Source: Chromatiales bacterium (GTDB lineage: Bacteria > Pseudomonadota > Gammaproteobacteria > Steroidobacterales > GCA-2729495). From it: a stretch of DNA of 64,000 nucleotides. Positions within the stretch are counted from its first letter, which is position 1. Each line of letters opens with the position of its first letter. Positions 26,693-35,828 of the stretch are shown piece by piece. The stretch spans positions 930,001 to 994,000 of the forward strand of contig JACKNI010000001.1 in assembly GCA_024234935.1 (NCBI GenBank), in the 5' to 3' direction. Both the position numbers and the translations under genes were made by a program. The notes beneath the pieces are model-generated. The model ran no database searches. It saw only the letters and a list, made by a program, of their open reading frames with translations, and was not told the DNA's origin.

Positions 26693-27853
26693 ATGATTCG
26701 AAGATTTCGAGACCAGTGGTTGGCACTGCATAAATGGGTCGCTTTGACCATAGGCGTGTGGATCATCTTGAACGGGTTATCCGGCTCGATCCTCGTATTC
26801 CAGCGCGAACTCGAGGCGGCGATCAATCCTCACTTATATCGCACGGATCAGGCGATCACCGGCACCATTAACCTCGACGCGATGGAGCAAGCCGTTAAGG
26901 CAGCGTTCCCCGATTACTGGATTGTGATGGTTGATCGCGACAATCTGGTCGCAAACGAGGCTTTCCGATTTCAAATCGCCAGGAACGGGGAAGCTGCTTC
27001 ATACTTCACGAATCTGGAAGTCTTCATAGATCCGGCAACCACTGAAATATTGGGCAGCCGTCCATATTTTACCTTCATCAAAGCCGTAAAAATGTTCCAC
27101 TTCGAGTTATTGGGTGGCCGTACGACCAAGGTTGTCATGGGCTTTATGGGGCTGGCTTTCCTGGCGATGATGCTGGCGGGCGCCGTGCTTTGGTGGCCAG
27201 GGCGAAAGAAGTTGCTCCGTAGTTTACGCTTCAAGACAACAAGCCAGACTCCTCGATTAATCAGGGACATCCATACCGTCTTTGGTGTTTATTTCCTCGT
27301 TGTATTGTTGATGGTCTGCGTGACCGGGCTTGTGGTGATATTCCCACAGCAATCAGCCACGATACTGGGCGTCTTCACAGATGCCACGGCCACGGCCCGG
27401 CCTACAGCACCGCCAACCCTCAACCAGAATACCCCGCCCAGCCTCAATGAGTTGGCGCAAACGGTTAACGACGCGTACCCGGATAGCACACTGGTGTTAT
27501 TGCTATACCCTGGGCCGAAACGCGGCTGGTATACATTCCGTGTTGAGCCCGCTGGTGCTGATCCTACGACGAATACTGTGCAGGTCTATGTTGATCAATA
27601 CACCGGCAAGATCGCTGACGTGTTCGATCCCGGTGTCATGCCCCCGGCCCGATCGTTTATCGGACTCTGGTCAGTTTATTCACACAACGGGAAGCTCTAC
27701 GGCATGCCAGGCCGCGTGCTGGTTTTTTCTGCCGGTATTGGCCTTTGCGTGATGTTTGGAACCGGCCTCTATATCTGGCTGCGAAAGCGACGCTTATCAG
27801 TCCCGTCGAGCAGCGTGGTCGTCCTGTCCCAGACTGACCACGGTGTAGCCTGA
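26693..27853 (+). CDS. PepSY-associated membrane protein (PiuB/COG3182-like) 1
   Basis: A 386-residue protein with four main membrane segments: LHKWVALTIGVWIILNGLSGSILVF at residues ~12-36, a pair around 145-220, and one near the C terminus. Two periplasmic PepSY-like regions lie between them. FHFELLGGR and DIHTVFGVYF hold the conserved His residues thought to bind heme in this family, whose members often work as ferric reductases with TonB uptake systems. It follows the lipoprotein gene by 36 bases. Its last 57 bases overlap the convergent paralogue. Confidence 0.82.
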   Translation: MIRRFRDQWLALHKWVALTIGVWIILNGLSGSILVFQRELEAAINPHLYRTDQAITGTINLDAMEQAVKAAFPDYWIVMVDRDNLVANEAFRFQIARNGEAASYFTNLEVFIDPATTEILGSRPYFTFIKAVKMFHFELLGGRTTKVVMGFMGLAFLAMMLAGAVLWWPGRKKLLRSLRFKTTSQTPRLIRDIHTVFGVYFLVVLLMVCVTGLVVIFPQQSATILGVFTDATATARPTAPPTLNQNTPPSLNELAQTVNDAYPDSTLVLLLYPGPKRGWYTFRVEPAGADPTTNTVQVYVDQYTGKIADVFDPGVMPPARSFIGLWSVYSHNGKLYGMPGRVLVFSAGIGLCVMFGTGLYIWLRKRRLSVPSSSVVVLSQTDHGVA

Positions 27854-29032
27854 TATCGCAGCGTGGGTAACCGCGCGGGATCGCGGTCGCCGCTTCTTCC
27901 ACCAGATAAAGAATCCCGTCCCGACCATGCTCAGGAGGAGGATTCCGGCCAGCAGCACGACCAGCCGACCTACAATTCCCGCTATCTGGCCCGCATGAAT
28001 ATACAGATTCCACAACCCCAGGTAGGTATTGGCGCTGGGTTGACTGGTCGGATCAAAGGTATCCAGAATTTTCCCCGTACGGGGATCCAGATAGACCTGT
28101 GTAGTCGCAAGCGCAACAGATTTACCTTTCGGCAGCAGGCGGAAAGTAAATGTCCCCTTCCCTTCAATATGAGGAAAAAGCAGCAAGTTGACTGTGCTGC
28201 CCGGATAAGATTTTTGCACCGTGGCCGCCAGCTCGTTTAATTTGACATTCTGAATCCGACGAGCGTCAAGAGAAGACGACTCATCATTGCGGATATCGGT
28301 CGTGAAAGGCTTTAATGGCCGGACCTCGGCAAACTGTTCGATCACCAATCGCGCAGGTCCTGGCAGCACGATAACTAACCCCGATATAGCCATCGTCACG
28401 AGCACTACGCCGACATAAACGCCGGTAACCGTGTGCAGCTGTCGTATGACGGCGGGCATTGTGCCACTCAATCTGTAACGAAGCGCCGCCTTGAACTTGG
28501 AGTTTCTGGGCCACCAAAGCACGATACCGGTGCAAATGCTGATGATCAACGCGACACCCAGCACGGCCAGCACGTCTTCATAGGGCTCGATAAGCAAGCC
28601 GTTATGGAGAAGCCATACAGTTCGCATGAACGTTAACCAGGGTCGGCTTCCCAGGATCTCACCAGAACTGGAATTAACAAACACCTCCCAGTCCTCGAAC
28701 GGCGACGACAATTGACCCGATTTGACCAGAACAAATCGAAACGCTTCATCGGCTGCGAGCATGTCCCGTTGAAGATAGGCAATGCGACGGTCCGGGTACG
28801 CGGACGCTACCTTTGCCACCATACCGTCATAGTCAACTTCTGCGACCGGGGTGCCCGTTCGATACAGCTCCGGGGCTACAGCAGCTTCGATTTCGTACCA
28901 GAATACCAGCAGAGTACCTGTGGCCGCCTGACAGGCCAACCATACACCGAGCACTAATCCGATCCACTTGTGCAGCACCAACCACAAACCGCGAGGGCCG
29001 CCACGAGTCTTTTTTTCAGCTCCTCGAGTCAA
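27797..29032 (-). CDS. PepSY-associated membrane protein (PiuB/COG3182-like) 2
   Basis: A 411-residue paralogue of the preceding protein, on the opposite strand and overlapping it tail to tail by 57 bases. It shows the same plan: LHKWIGLVLGVWLACQAATGTLLVFWYE, LLHNGLLIEPYEDVLAVLG, VIRQLHTVTGVYVGVVLV and a C-terminal helix before RPRSRAV. Spacing of the conserved His residues is the same. It may have arisen by inverted duplication followed by divergence. Probably an electron-transfer or reductase component. Its start lies only 42 bases from the divergent LysR gene. Confidence 0.82.
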   Translation of the reverse strand: MTRGAEKKTRGGPRGLWLVLHKWIGLVLGVWLACQAATGTLLVFWYEIEAAVAPELYRTGTPVAEVDYDGMVAKVASAYPDRRIAYLQRDMLAADEAFRFVLVKSGQLSSPFEDWEVFVNSSSGEILGSRPWLTFMRTVWLLHNGLLIEPYEDVLAVLGVALIISICTGIVLWWPRNSKFKAALRYRLSGTMPAVIRQLHTVTGVYVGVVLVTMAISGLVIVLPGPARLVIEQFAEVRPLKPFTTDIRNDESSSLDARRIQNVKLNELAATVQKSYPGSTVNLLLFPHIEGKGTFTFRLLPKGKSVALATTQVYLDPRTGKILDTFDPTSQPSANTYLGLWNLYIHAGQIAGIVGRLVVLLAGILLLSMVGTGFFIWWKKRRPRSRAVTHAAISGYTVVSLGQDDHAARRD

Positions 29033-29074
29033 CAGATGCCCTCCAAGGCATAGGCAACCTCACGCGATCAGTTT

Positions 29075-30064
29075 GTGCGAGCCGATTCGCTAATTCAAAC
29101 AATAAGTAGTAAAGTCAACAACCGCCAGTTGTGCAGCCTGTCTTCTTTGGAAATAAAGCGATTACGCCAATTTCTTTCAGTGGTGGATTGCGGCAGCTTC
29201 ACCCTAGCCGCTTCCGCTTGCAATCTTAGTCAACAGGGATTGAGCAAGAGCATCGCCACTCTGGAACAGAGTATTGGTGCCCGCTTGTTCAATCGGGACA
29301 CGCGGGGCGTCACTCTGACGGAATGCGGCAATCTGCTGGTTCCAACTGCACGCAACATCCTGGCTGACGTGCAGAATTTTCAGCGGCAGTTTGAAAGTCT
29401 AACGGGAACAAACAATGGACGCGTCGTCGTCGGAGCCGGGTTTACTTCCGCCGGTTATCTCCTGCCGCCCGTAGTCAAGCGCATAGGGTTGAAGCGACCA
29501 CAGCTGCAGGTCAGCATAATTGACGGCATAGCTGAAGAGTTAATACCAAAGTTGCTAGTTGGCGACCTGGACGTAGCGATCTGTATAATGAGCATGCGCA
29601 ACGAGGATCCCCGTCTCGTTCAGAAAGTCCTTTTGGAAGAACCTGTCTCGATCATAGTCGGCAAAAACCATCCACTAAGCGGCCGCGGCAAAGTCACTCT
29701 GGGTGAGACTCTCAACTATCCCTGGGTGTCTTGGGGAGTTCCCAAGGTTCACCCGAGCATCTCAGCATTACTCAAGCAGGTCGGGCTGCCAGAGCCGGTA
29801 CCGAAACTCGTTACGACTTCAATTGTGTTTGCTCTAGCGCTCCTCGACGAGAGCGATTACGTCTCAAGCTTCTCTGAACACATGGTGCATCGTGAACTCA
29901 AGTCCGGCACGCTTGTTTCTCTAGAAATTGAAAGTGAAGCCAGCCGCCCGGAGATCACGACGTCGCTTTGTTACCGAAAAGATTTGATCCTTTCACGGTC
30001 GGTCTTACTCTTCATTCAGGAACTCGAAAGATATGTGAGCGGCCTGGGCCGTGATCTCGAATAA
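29075..30064 (+). CDS. LysR family transcriptional regulator
   Basis: A 329-residue LysR protein, using the GTG at 29075; the conserved HTH begins about residue 24 (LEIKRLRQFLSVVDCGSFTLAASACNLSQQGLSKSIATLE), so a downstream TTG start is possible. The effector domain follows, with VVVGAGFTSAGYLLPP and VSIIVGKNHPLSGRG. It is divergent from the second PepSY gene across only 42 bases and may control it and the nearby catabolic genes. The effector is unknown. Confidence 0.88.
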   Translation: MRADSLIQTISSKVNNRQLCSLSSLEIKRLRQFLSVVDCGSFTLAASACNLSQQGLSKSIATLEQSIGARLFNRDTRGVTLTECGNLLVPTARNILADVQNFQRQFESLTGTNNGRVVVGAGFTSAGYLLPPVVKRIGLKRPQLQVSIIDGIAEELIPKLLVGDLDVAICIMSMRNEDPRLVQKVLLEEPVSIIVGKNHPLSGRGKVTLGETLNYPWVSWGVPKVHPSISALLKQVGLPEPVPKLVTTSIVFALALLDESDYVSSFSEHMVHRELKSGTLVSLEIESEASRPEITTSLCYRKDLILSRSVLLFIQELERYVSGLGRDLE

Positions 30065-30137
30065 CTCCCCCGTGCTGGCCAATCAACGTCGCCGTGCGCG
30101 CAAGCCCTGCACATGCTATCTGCGCCACAAACAACAA

Positions 30138-31112
30138 TGGAGTTCCCAGGTTTTAGTGGAGACATGAGAATGATCAGTCCCACATCCTCGGGAGAGTTCA
30201 ATGTCCAAGGCAGCAAGCGCAGGACGAGTCCGCCTGGCATACCAGTTCATTGAGGCCCATCGACACCAATACCCCATCCAAATGATGTGCCGGCTGCTCG
30301 ACGTCGCGCCGAGCGGCTACTACGAGTGGCTGCACCATCCGGTTTCCGATCACGCGAAGGAAGACGCCCGTCTCCTGCGCTTGATCCGGGCATCCTTCGT
30401 TGCCAGCCATGGTGTCTACGGCGCGCCCCGGGTATTCCTCGATCTGCGCGAGGCCGGGGAGACCTGCAGCAAGCACCGGGTCGAGCGCCTGATGCGGGTC
30501 AACGGCCTGCGTGCCCTGCACGGCTATCGGACCCGCCGGTGGTCGGTCGGCAAGCCGGCAGTCCTGATCCCGAACCTGTTGCAGCGGCAGTTCACCGTGA
30601 CTCGCCCGAACACCGTCTGGGCGACGGATATCACCTATATCCGCACCTGGCAGGGCTGGTTGTACTTGGCGGTGGTCATGGACCTGTTCTCGCGCCGTGT
30701 CGTCGGCTGGTCCCACCATCCGTCGCGAGCTGGTGCTGGATGCCGTACTGATGGCCGTGCGCAAGCGGAGACCGCGCCGGGCATTGATCCATTCTGATCA
30801 GGGGACCCAGTACGGTAGCGATGCGTGGCGCCGGTTCTGCCGCCCCACGGCCTGGAGCCCAGCATGAGTCGTAAGGGCAACTGCTGGGACAACGCTGTTG
30901 CCGAGTCGTTCTTCAGCAGCCTAAAGAAAGAGCGCGTCAGGAAGCACATCTACCGGAACCGAGCGCTGGCCATCGCGGATCTGGCCGACTACATCGAAGC
31001 CTTCTACAATCGGACGCGTCGGCACAGCCACCTGGGCGGGCTCAGCCCCGAGCAGTTCGAGGCCGCGCACTCCGGCAGGCGCAAAGGTATCCACTAAAAC
31101 CTGGGAACTCCA
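30138..31112 (+). mobile_element. IS3-family insertion sequence, internally deleted
   Basis: Bounded by perfect 23-bp terminal inverted repeats at 30138-30160 and 31090-31112 (TGGAGTTCCCAGG at the left tip and its complement at the right). The element is 975 bp, short for IS3-family elements of this type (about 1.2-1.3 kb), because the first open reading frame (orfA) is almost entirely missing. No clear target duplication is visible. The transposase frame is also broken, so the element cannot move on its own. Confidence 0.85.
30201..31097 (+). pseudogene. IS3-family transposase (OrfB), two frameshifts
   Basis: The reading frame starts MSKAASAGRVRLAYQFIEAHRHQYPIQ and carries the HTH_21 region and the rve integrase core: ATDITYIRTW (first Asp), then IHSDQGTQYGS (second Asp) and NCWDNAVAESFFSSLK (Glu). 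The three parts lie in different frames. One shift falls after VVGWS near 30715; a second falls in a C run near 30840 (RRFC/RPHGLEPS). Ends with RRKGIH at 31097. Typical OrfB length is kept apart from the indels. Confidence 0.85.
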
Positions 31113-31272
31113 CGTCGACCACCACGGCAGAGCTGTACGGCCCACCCCAACACATGCGCCAGTCCAGGTTGCAATTGTTGGCCTGGGTGCCGCTTTCAGG
31201 ACCAGCTAGAACGGGGTAAGGTGCAGCGAAGCCCCGCCACGGCGTGCTAACTGCAGAGCTTCAGAGGGATAT

Positions 31273-32943
31273 ATGGCCATTCAGATCACGCGCCACTTCG
31301 CAACAGTCAATGGAGAACGCCAGGTTCATTACCGGCGCGCGGGCTCGGGCTCACCAGTGATTCTGCTGCACCAGTCGCCCACCTCATCGCGTGAATATAT
31401 TCCGCTCATTCAGGAACTCGCCGGCAAGGGCTTTACCGTGTTTTCACCTGACACGCCAGGTAACGGTATGTCAGACCCGTTCCCGGGTGACGAATGGGCG
31501 CCCATGGAAGTGTTCGCCGACGGCATCGTGAACCTGATGGATGAATTGGGCATAAAGAAAGCGCCCATTTATGGCTATCACACCGGTGGCATTTGCGCAC
31601 TGGCCCTCTGCTTGCACCACCCCGACCGTTTTACCGTGGCCATCATGAATGGCTACATACAGCTGGACAAAGATGAGGTCGACGAAATTCTGCAGCACTA
31701 CCTGCCGGCGGTGGTGCCTGACTGGAGTGGCTCGCACCTGACCTGGACATGGTCGCGCTTTCGCGAACAACTGCTGTTCTTTCCCTGGTTCCGCAAGGAT
31801 CTGGCACGGCGCCTCAACTACGACGTGCCGGCACCTGCAGGCACGCATCTGGCCGTGATGGATTTCCTCAGATGCCAGGATTATCGCAGCGCGTATCACG
31901 CCGCATTCCTTTTCGACACCGTCAATGCGGTGAAGAACATGAAGGGGAACATGGTCATCACCACGGCGAAAACCGATGTGCTGGCCAGGTATCACCCGCT
32001 ATTGAAGGACGTGCCGCCCAACATCACGCTGCTGAACCCGGCAAATCCGGATGAGTCAAAAGAGCAGTTCATCAAGGTTTTAGCTGACAACGCCACATCA
32101 GACGCCGCACCGGTGCTCGCACAGACAAAGCCCATGCCCGGTAAAATCTGGCAGGAGTATTTCCAGGTTGATGGCGGGTCGATCTACGCCCGTCGCAACA
32201 CGGACGGCACAGGGCGCCCCATCGTGTTCATTCATGCCAGCGCTGGCTCAAGCTACAGCATGGACAAGTTCATGAAGCCGTTGATCGGCAAGCGCCCGGT
32301 CATCGCGTTCGACTTGCCGGGCAATGGTGAGTCCGACAATCCCATGGGCACGACGGTGACGGTGGAAGCGCAAGCTGAATACCTGGCGCAAGCCATCAAA
32401 GCCGCAGGCTACACCGAGGTCGATCTGTTCGGGTATTGGGGCGGCTGTGCCGTGGCCGTGGAATTGGCTGTACAGAACCCGGACCTTGTGAAACACGTCG
32501 CAACGCCCACGTTGATGGTCTTGCCCGATGCCGTGCGTGATGAGTACCTGGCGCGTTACACACCGACCATTGAACTGGAAGACTATGGTATTCACTGGCT
32601 TAAGGTGTGGAACATGGTGCGCGATCAGGAACTGTTCTCGCCTTGGTATATACGCAAGAAAGAGCACATCATTCGCGATCATGAACCCAATATCGCGCCC
32701 GCCGTGATCCATCGGCGCACTGTTGATTTATTCAAGTCCCTCGATATCTATCAATCGGCTTACGGCGCGCATTTTAGTTACCCCGTGCTGAAGAAACTGC
32801 CGCAGGTGGCCTGCCCGATCTTGCTCAACGATGCTGCGGGCGGTACACGTCAAGCACTTACCGCCAGCAAAGCAGCCACGGCCAAAGCGTTACCGAACAA
32901 TCCGGCAGCTCTGGCCTCTGAACTACTCTCTTTCTTTGGGTGA
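31273..32943 (+). CDS. Tandem alpha/beta-hydrolase fold protein lacking canonical nucleophiles
   Basis: A 556-residue protein made of two alpha/beta-hydrolase domains, roughly residues 1-275 and 295-556. Domain 1 has LLHQSPTSSREY (oxyanion loop), SPDTPGNGMSD and an elbow GYHTGG, with His103 where Ser, Asp or Cys is expected. Domain 2 has FIHASAGSSYSM, DLPGNGESDNP and the elbow FGYWGGCA, with Trp389 at the nucleophile position. A GYHTG branch is known among alpha/beta hydrolases, but two non-canonical elbows in one chain are odd. It has no signal peptide. Alone between an IS element and a DUF1499 gene. Confidence 0.82.
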   Translation: MAIQITRHFATVNGERQVHYRRAGSGSPVILLHQSPTSSREYIPLIQELAGKGFTVFSPDTPGNGMSDPFPGDEWAPMEVFADGIVNLMDELGIKKAPIYGYHTGGICALALCLHHPDRFTVAIMNGYIQLDKDEVDEILQHYLPAVVPDWSGSHLTWTWSRFREQLLFFPWFRKDLARRLNYDVPAPAGTHLAVMDFLRCQDYRSAYHAAFLFDTVNAVKNMKGNMVITTAKTDVLARYHPLLKDVPPNITLLNPANPDESKEQFIKVLADNATSDAAPVLAQTKPMPGKIWQEYFQVDGGSIYARRNTDGTGRPIVFIHASAGSSYSMDKFMKPLIGKRPVIAFDLPGNGESDNPMGTTVTVEAQAEYLAQAIKAAGYTEVDLFGYWGGCAVAVELAVQNPDLVKHVATPTLMVLPDAVRDEYLARYTPTIELEDYGIHWLKVWNMVRDQELFSPWYIRKKEHIIRDHEPNIAPAVIHRRTVDLFKSLDIYQSAYGAHFSYPVLKKLPQVACPILLNDAAGGTRQALTASKAATAKALPNNPAALASELLSFFG

Positions 32944-33104
32944 TTTACAGAAGGCCTGAAGATCTGGTAATGACAGGGCGCGAATTCGCGAGATTCGGCT
33001 CGAGCGGGGATCATACGCTTGCTCCCGCAGGATCAGCGAGCGACTCGACGGATCGTGGCATCGACGCGAGTTTGGTCGACCCCACAGCACTGGGTTACTG
33101 GCCG

Positions 33105-33884
33105 CTAGAGCGCGGCAAAGAATGCCCTGAGACGGCGCGCGTTCGTGCCGGCATCTCCACCGCCGACTCGCGACAGCGAGCGTGCATCGATGATCGTCCC
33201 GTCGCCGGCTGGGCGAATCCGGATCACGACGTCGTCTTTAAAGCGAAACCAGAACGTCGTATCTGTGGCCTCGATTCGGCCCTCGGCAGGCACGGCGGCA
33301 ACGAGTTCCCAGCCCAGTTGTTCGACGGCCGCGAGTGCGCGATTGAAGACGACGTTCGGCGGTTGGGCAATTGTCAGGGTTTTTATGTCGGGGTAAGCGT
33401 CCGTTTGAAGTTGTGCCAGGCGCTCCTTGGTCATGCCCTGCGAGCCGCCGTAGACCGTGGTATTTGGAGCATCGGCGCGCAACGGCATGACCGCGACGTA
33501 AGCCGGCGGATCGACGGTATCGGTCGAGACATCGTGAATCGGCGGGATATTGGCGCCCTCGGAAGGGCGGTAGGCTTCGGGCACGTAGTACCCCAAGCCT
33601 GCCGCAGCGGTACCGATCAACGCGAGGCTCACGAGCTTGCTTGCGTTGCCGGTTTTCCAGAGCTGGCTCAACGCCAACAGGCCGATAGTGATGATCAGGC
33701 CCGCAATTGCTATCCAGCCGGCATAGGCATTGGCGAACTGCAGCAGCGCAAAGCCTCTGCGGAAATCCCACAACCCGAACCATACCCCCATCGACGCGAC
33801 CAATGTGACGCCGCCGATGCCGAGTCCTGCAAGCAGAGCCAAAATGGCAATCCACATCATCCACGGTCTTTGTTGACGAGTCAT
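33105..33884 (-). CDS. DUF1499 membrane protein
   Basis: A 259-residue protein with three N-terminal membrane segments (about 9-30, 52-72 and 80-100). The soluble C-terminal domain runs from YPDIKTLTIAQPPNVVFNRALAAVEQLGWELV to DARSLSRVGGGDAGTNARRLRAFFAAL, the hallmark of DUF1499 (FxxAxxxAxxxGW and SRxGxxDxGxNAxRIR). Function unknown; often a membrane or periplasmic protein in proteobacteria. Divergent from the small lipoprotein gene at 33953, 68 bases away. Confidence 0.88.
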   Translation of the reverse strand: MTRQQRPWMMWIAILALLAGLGIGGVTLVASMGVWFGLWDFRRGFALLQFANAYAGWIAIAGLIITIGLLALSQLWKTGNASKLVSLALIGTAAAGLGYYVPEAYRPSEGANIPPIHDVSTDTVDPPAYVAVMPLRADAPNTTVYGGSQGMTKERLAQLQTDAYPDIKTLTIAQPPNVVFNRALAAVEQLGWELVAAVPAEGRIEATDTTFWFRFKDDVVIRIRPAGDGTIIDARSLSRVGGGDAGTNARRLRAFFAAL

Positions 33885-33952
33885 TGTTATCCCCGGATCG
33901 TTTTACGACTGTAGTTGCGGTCAACGTGCCCTTATAACTGATAAGGACGCTA

Positions 33953-34075
33953 ATGGATATTAAGTTACTGTTGACAGTTGGAGGCACCGTGTTTCTCGCC
34001 AGCTGTGAGTACGCTTGCAAGCTGGCTGGCCGTGGTCAACCAGCCGATGCGGCGCAGCCAACGCTACCAGGCTAA
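33953..34075 (+). CDS. Small lipoprotein, 40 residues
   Basis: The ATG at 33953 follows AAGGA by seven bases and opens a 40-codon frame. The N terminus MDIKLLLTVGGTVFLASC is a lipoprotein signal with lipobox L-A-S-C; the mature part has a second Cys (EYACK) and ends QPTLPG. Its last bases overlap the convergent SDR gene by 12. Small lipoproteins of this kind (entericidin-like in size) are common, but I cannot assign it to a family. Confidence 0.55.
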   Translation: MDIKLLLTVGGTVFLASCEYACKLAGRGQPADAAQPTLPG

Positions 34076-34771
34076 CAAGCTGCCATCGTACAGGCGGAAC
34101 TGACCGGAAGTCTTGGCATCGAGATCGACAATCCGGGCGCGAACCCCTTTGGCGCTGGTCTGTACTGCGACTGGAGCGTTCGCGCCTCCCATGCGCGTCC
34201 GTGCCCAACCCGGGCACACCGCGAGTGTGTGCACGCCGCGCGACGCCAGGTCTTTCGCGAGCGTTGCCATGATCATATTGACGGCCACCTTGCTCGATCG
34301 ATATGCATACAAGCCACCTTCGGTCCCAGCGATCGATGCGACGCCACTCGATAGCGTAATAACCTTGCGCTGGGCGCTGCTTGCAACATTGTCGATCAAG
34401 GCTTCTGTGAGCCGCAGGGGCGCCACTGTGTTGGTGCGCCAGACTTCTTCCAGCACCTCGTAACGAATGCTGCCGAAACTCTGGCCGGGATCCTTCTCTG
34501 CCACTGCCTTCGGACCAAACAACCCCGCGTTGTTGATCAACACGTCGATCGGTACCCCTGACATGGCTTGCCGTACCGACTCGATCGACGAACCGCTCGC
34601 CACATCGAGCGTCACGACCCGCACATTCGGTGCGCCCGCAAGTTCGTTTAAACCGGTTGCCCCTGCAGGTGCCCGACAAGTAGCGATGACACGCCAACTG
34701 TCTGCGGCGTATTGGCGGGCGAGTTCGAGGCCAATGCCGCGATTCGCTCCCGTAATGAACACTGTCGGCAT
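34064..34771 (-). CDS. Short-chain dehydrogenase/reductase
   Basis: A 235-residue classical SDR. FITGANRGIGLELA at residues 5-18 is the dinucleotide-binding TGxxxGIG motif; NNAG at about 89-92 is present; the catalytic pair is in YAYRSSKVA near residue 155, with a Ser in VITLSSGVAS upstream. CPGWARTRMGG follows. It should be a cytoplasmic NAD(P)-dependent oxidoreductase of C-factor/carbonyl-reductase type; substrate unknown. It lies 39 bases downstream of the second YghU gene on the same strand. Confidence 0.9.
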   Translation of the reverse strand: MPTVFITGANRGIGLELARQYAADSWRVIATCRAPAGATGLNELAGAPNVRVVTLDVASGSSIESVRQAMSGVPIDVLINNAGLFGPKAVAEKDPGQSFGSIRYEVLEEVWRTNTVAPLRLTEALIDNVASSAQRKVITLSSGVASIAGTEGGLYAYRSSKVAVNMIMATLAKDLASRGVHTLAVCPGWARTRMGGANAPVAVQTSAKGVRARIVDLDAKTSGQFRLYDGSLLAW

Positions 34772-34810
34772 GCGCTACTCCTGATCAAATGTCGAAATGG
34801 CGCTAAGGAC

Positions 34811-35683
34811 TCACGCGCCCTCAGGCTTACCTGATGGCGTGCGGTCGAAGTCGCTGGCCGCGTGCCGCTCGCGGAGCTGCTGGTCCACCTCACCCGACAC
34901 ACGGTTGACGCGCCGTCCGCGCTGCACGGCTTCGCGCCCGGCGATGCTGGCCGTCCAGCGCAAGACGTGGGGATAGGACTGCACGTCGAGGAACCCGGCT
35001 GCGCCGTACACCTCGTTGCTGACCACGCCGCCGTACCACGGCCAGCAGGCGATGTCGGCGATACTGTAGTCGTCACCGGCCAGGTACGTGTGCAGGGCGA
35101 GGCGCTGGTCGAGCACGTCGAGCTGCCGCTTGACCTCCATCGCGTAGCGGTCGATGGCGTACTCGATCTTGATATCCGCATACTTGTAGAAATGCCCAAA
35201 GCCGCCACCCACGAAGGGCCCGGCACCCGTCTGCCAGAAGAGCCACGACAGCGCCTCCGTCCGGGCCGCATGGTCCTGTGGCAGCAACGCGCCAAACTTG
35301 TCGGCCAGGTACAGCAGGATGGCGCCGGACTCGAAGACGCGCACCGGTTCGGGCCCGCTCCGGTCCAGCAACGCAGGGATCTTGGAGTTCGGGTTCAGGG
35401 CGACAAAGCCGCTGCCGAACTGCTGCCCTTGGCCGATGTCGATCGTATAGGCGTCGTACTCGGCCCCCGCGTGCCCCAGCGCGAGCAGTTCCTCAAGCAT
35501 GATGGTCACCTTCATGCCGTTCGGTGTCGCGAGTGAGTAGAGCTGCAGGGGGTGCTTGCCGACAGGCAGCTCTGCCTCGAAGCGCGCACCCGCCGTGGGG
35601 CGGTTGATGTTGGCGAACGCACCGCCGTTACCGGGCTTCCATGTCCACACTGCCGGCGGCGACCAGGCGGGGGAATCACTCAT
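34811..35683 (-). CDS. yghU: YghU-type glutathione S-transferase / disulfide-bond oxidoreductase (copy 2)
   Basis: A 290-residue protein almost identical to the copy at 4963-5814 over the first ~258 residues, with the same N-terminal extension, thioredoxin fold and helical domain. The C-terminal ~25 residues differ (EVDQQLRERHAASDFDRTPSGKPEGA). The nucleotide identity extends about 13 bases upstream of the start, then ends. Because one copy lies outside and one inside the island, the pair forms ~0.85-kb direct repeats about 30 kb apart. Followed by an SDR gene on the same strand. Confidence 0.9.
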   Translation of the reverse strand: MSDSPAWSPPAVWTWKPGNGGAFANINRPTAGARFEAELPVGKHPLQLYSLATPNGMKVTIMLEELLALGHAGAEYDAYTIDIGQGQQFGSGFVALNPNSKIPALLDRSGPEPVRVFESGAILLYLADKFGALLPQDHAARTEALSWLFWQTGAGPFVGGGFGHFYKYADIKIEYAIDRYAMEVKRQLDVLDQRLALHTYLAGDDYSIADIACWPWYGGVVSNEVYGAAGFLDVQSYPHVLRWTASIAGREAVQRGRRVNRVSGEVDQQLRERHAASDFDRTPSGKPEGA

Positions 35684-35751
35684 GCTTGCTCTCCTGTTTC
35701 TGTCGGGAGGGAGTGGGCGCCAACATCAACGGCCCCACGGCATTCGTGCCC

Positions 35752-35807
35752 GCAGGAGCGGCTTTAGCCGCGAGCGAACCAGTGATCGCCGCTAAAGCCG
35801 CTCCTGC
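35752..35807. repeat. REP-like inverted repeat
   Basis: Arms GCAGGAGCGGCTTTAGC (35752-35768) and its exact complement (35791-35807) flank a 22-base centre. The GGAGCGGCTTTAGCCGCGA word is typical of REP/BIME elements in Pseudomonas and Xanthomonadales. A related single unit lies at 56281-56312. Confidence 0.8.
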
Positions 35808-35828
35808 AGGATGCGTGTCGATTCGTCG

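Noticed and set aside
32940..33914. 324-codon open frame on the plus strand
   Set aside because: Antisense to the DUF1499 gene and lacks any domain signal.
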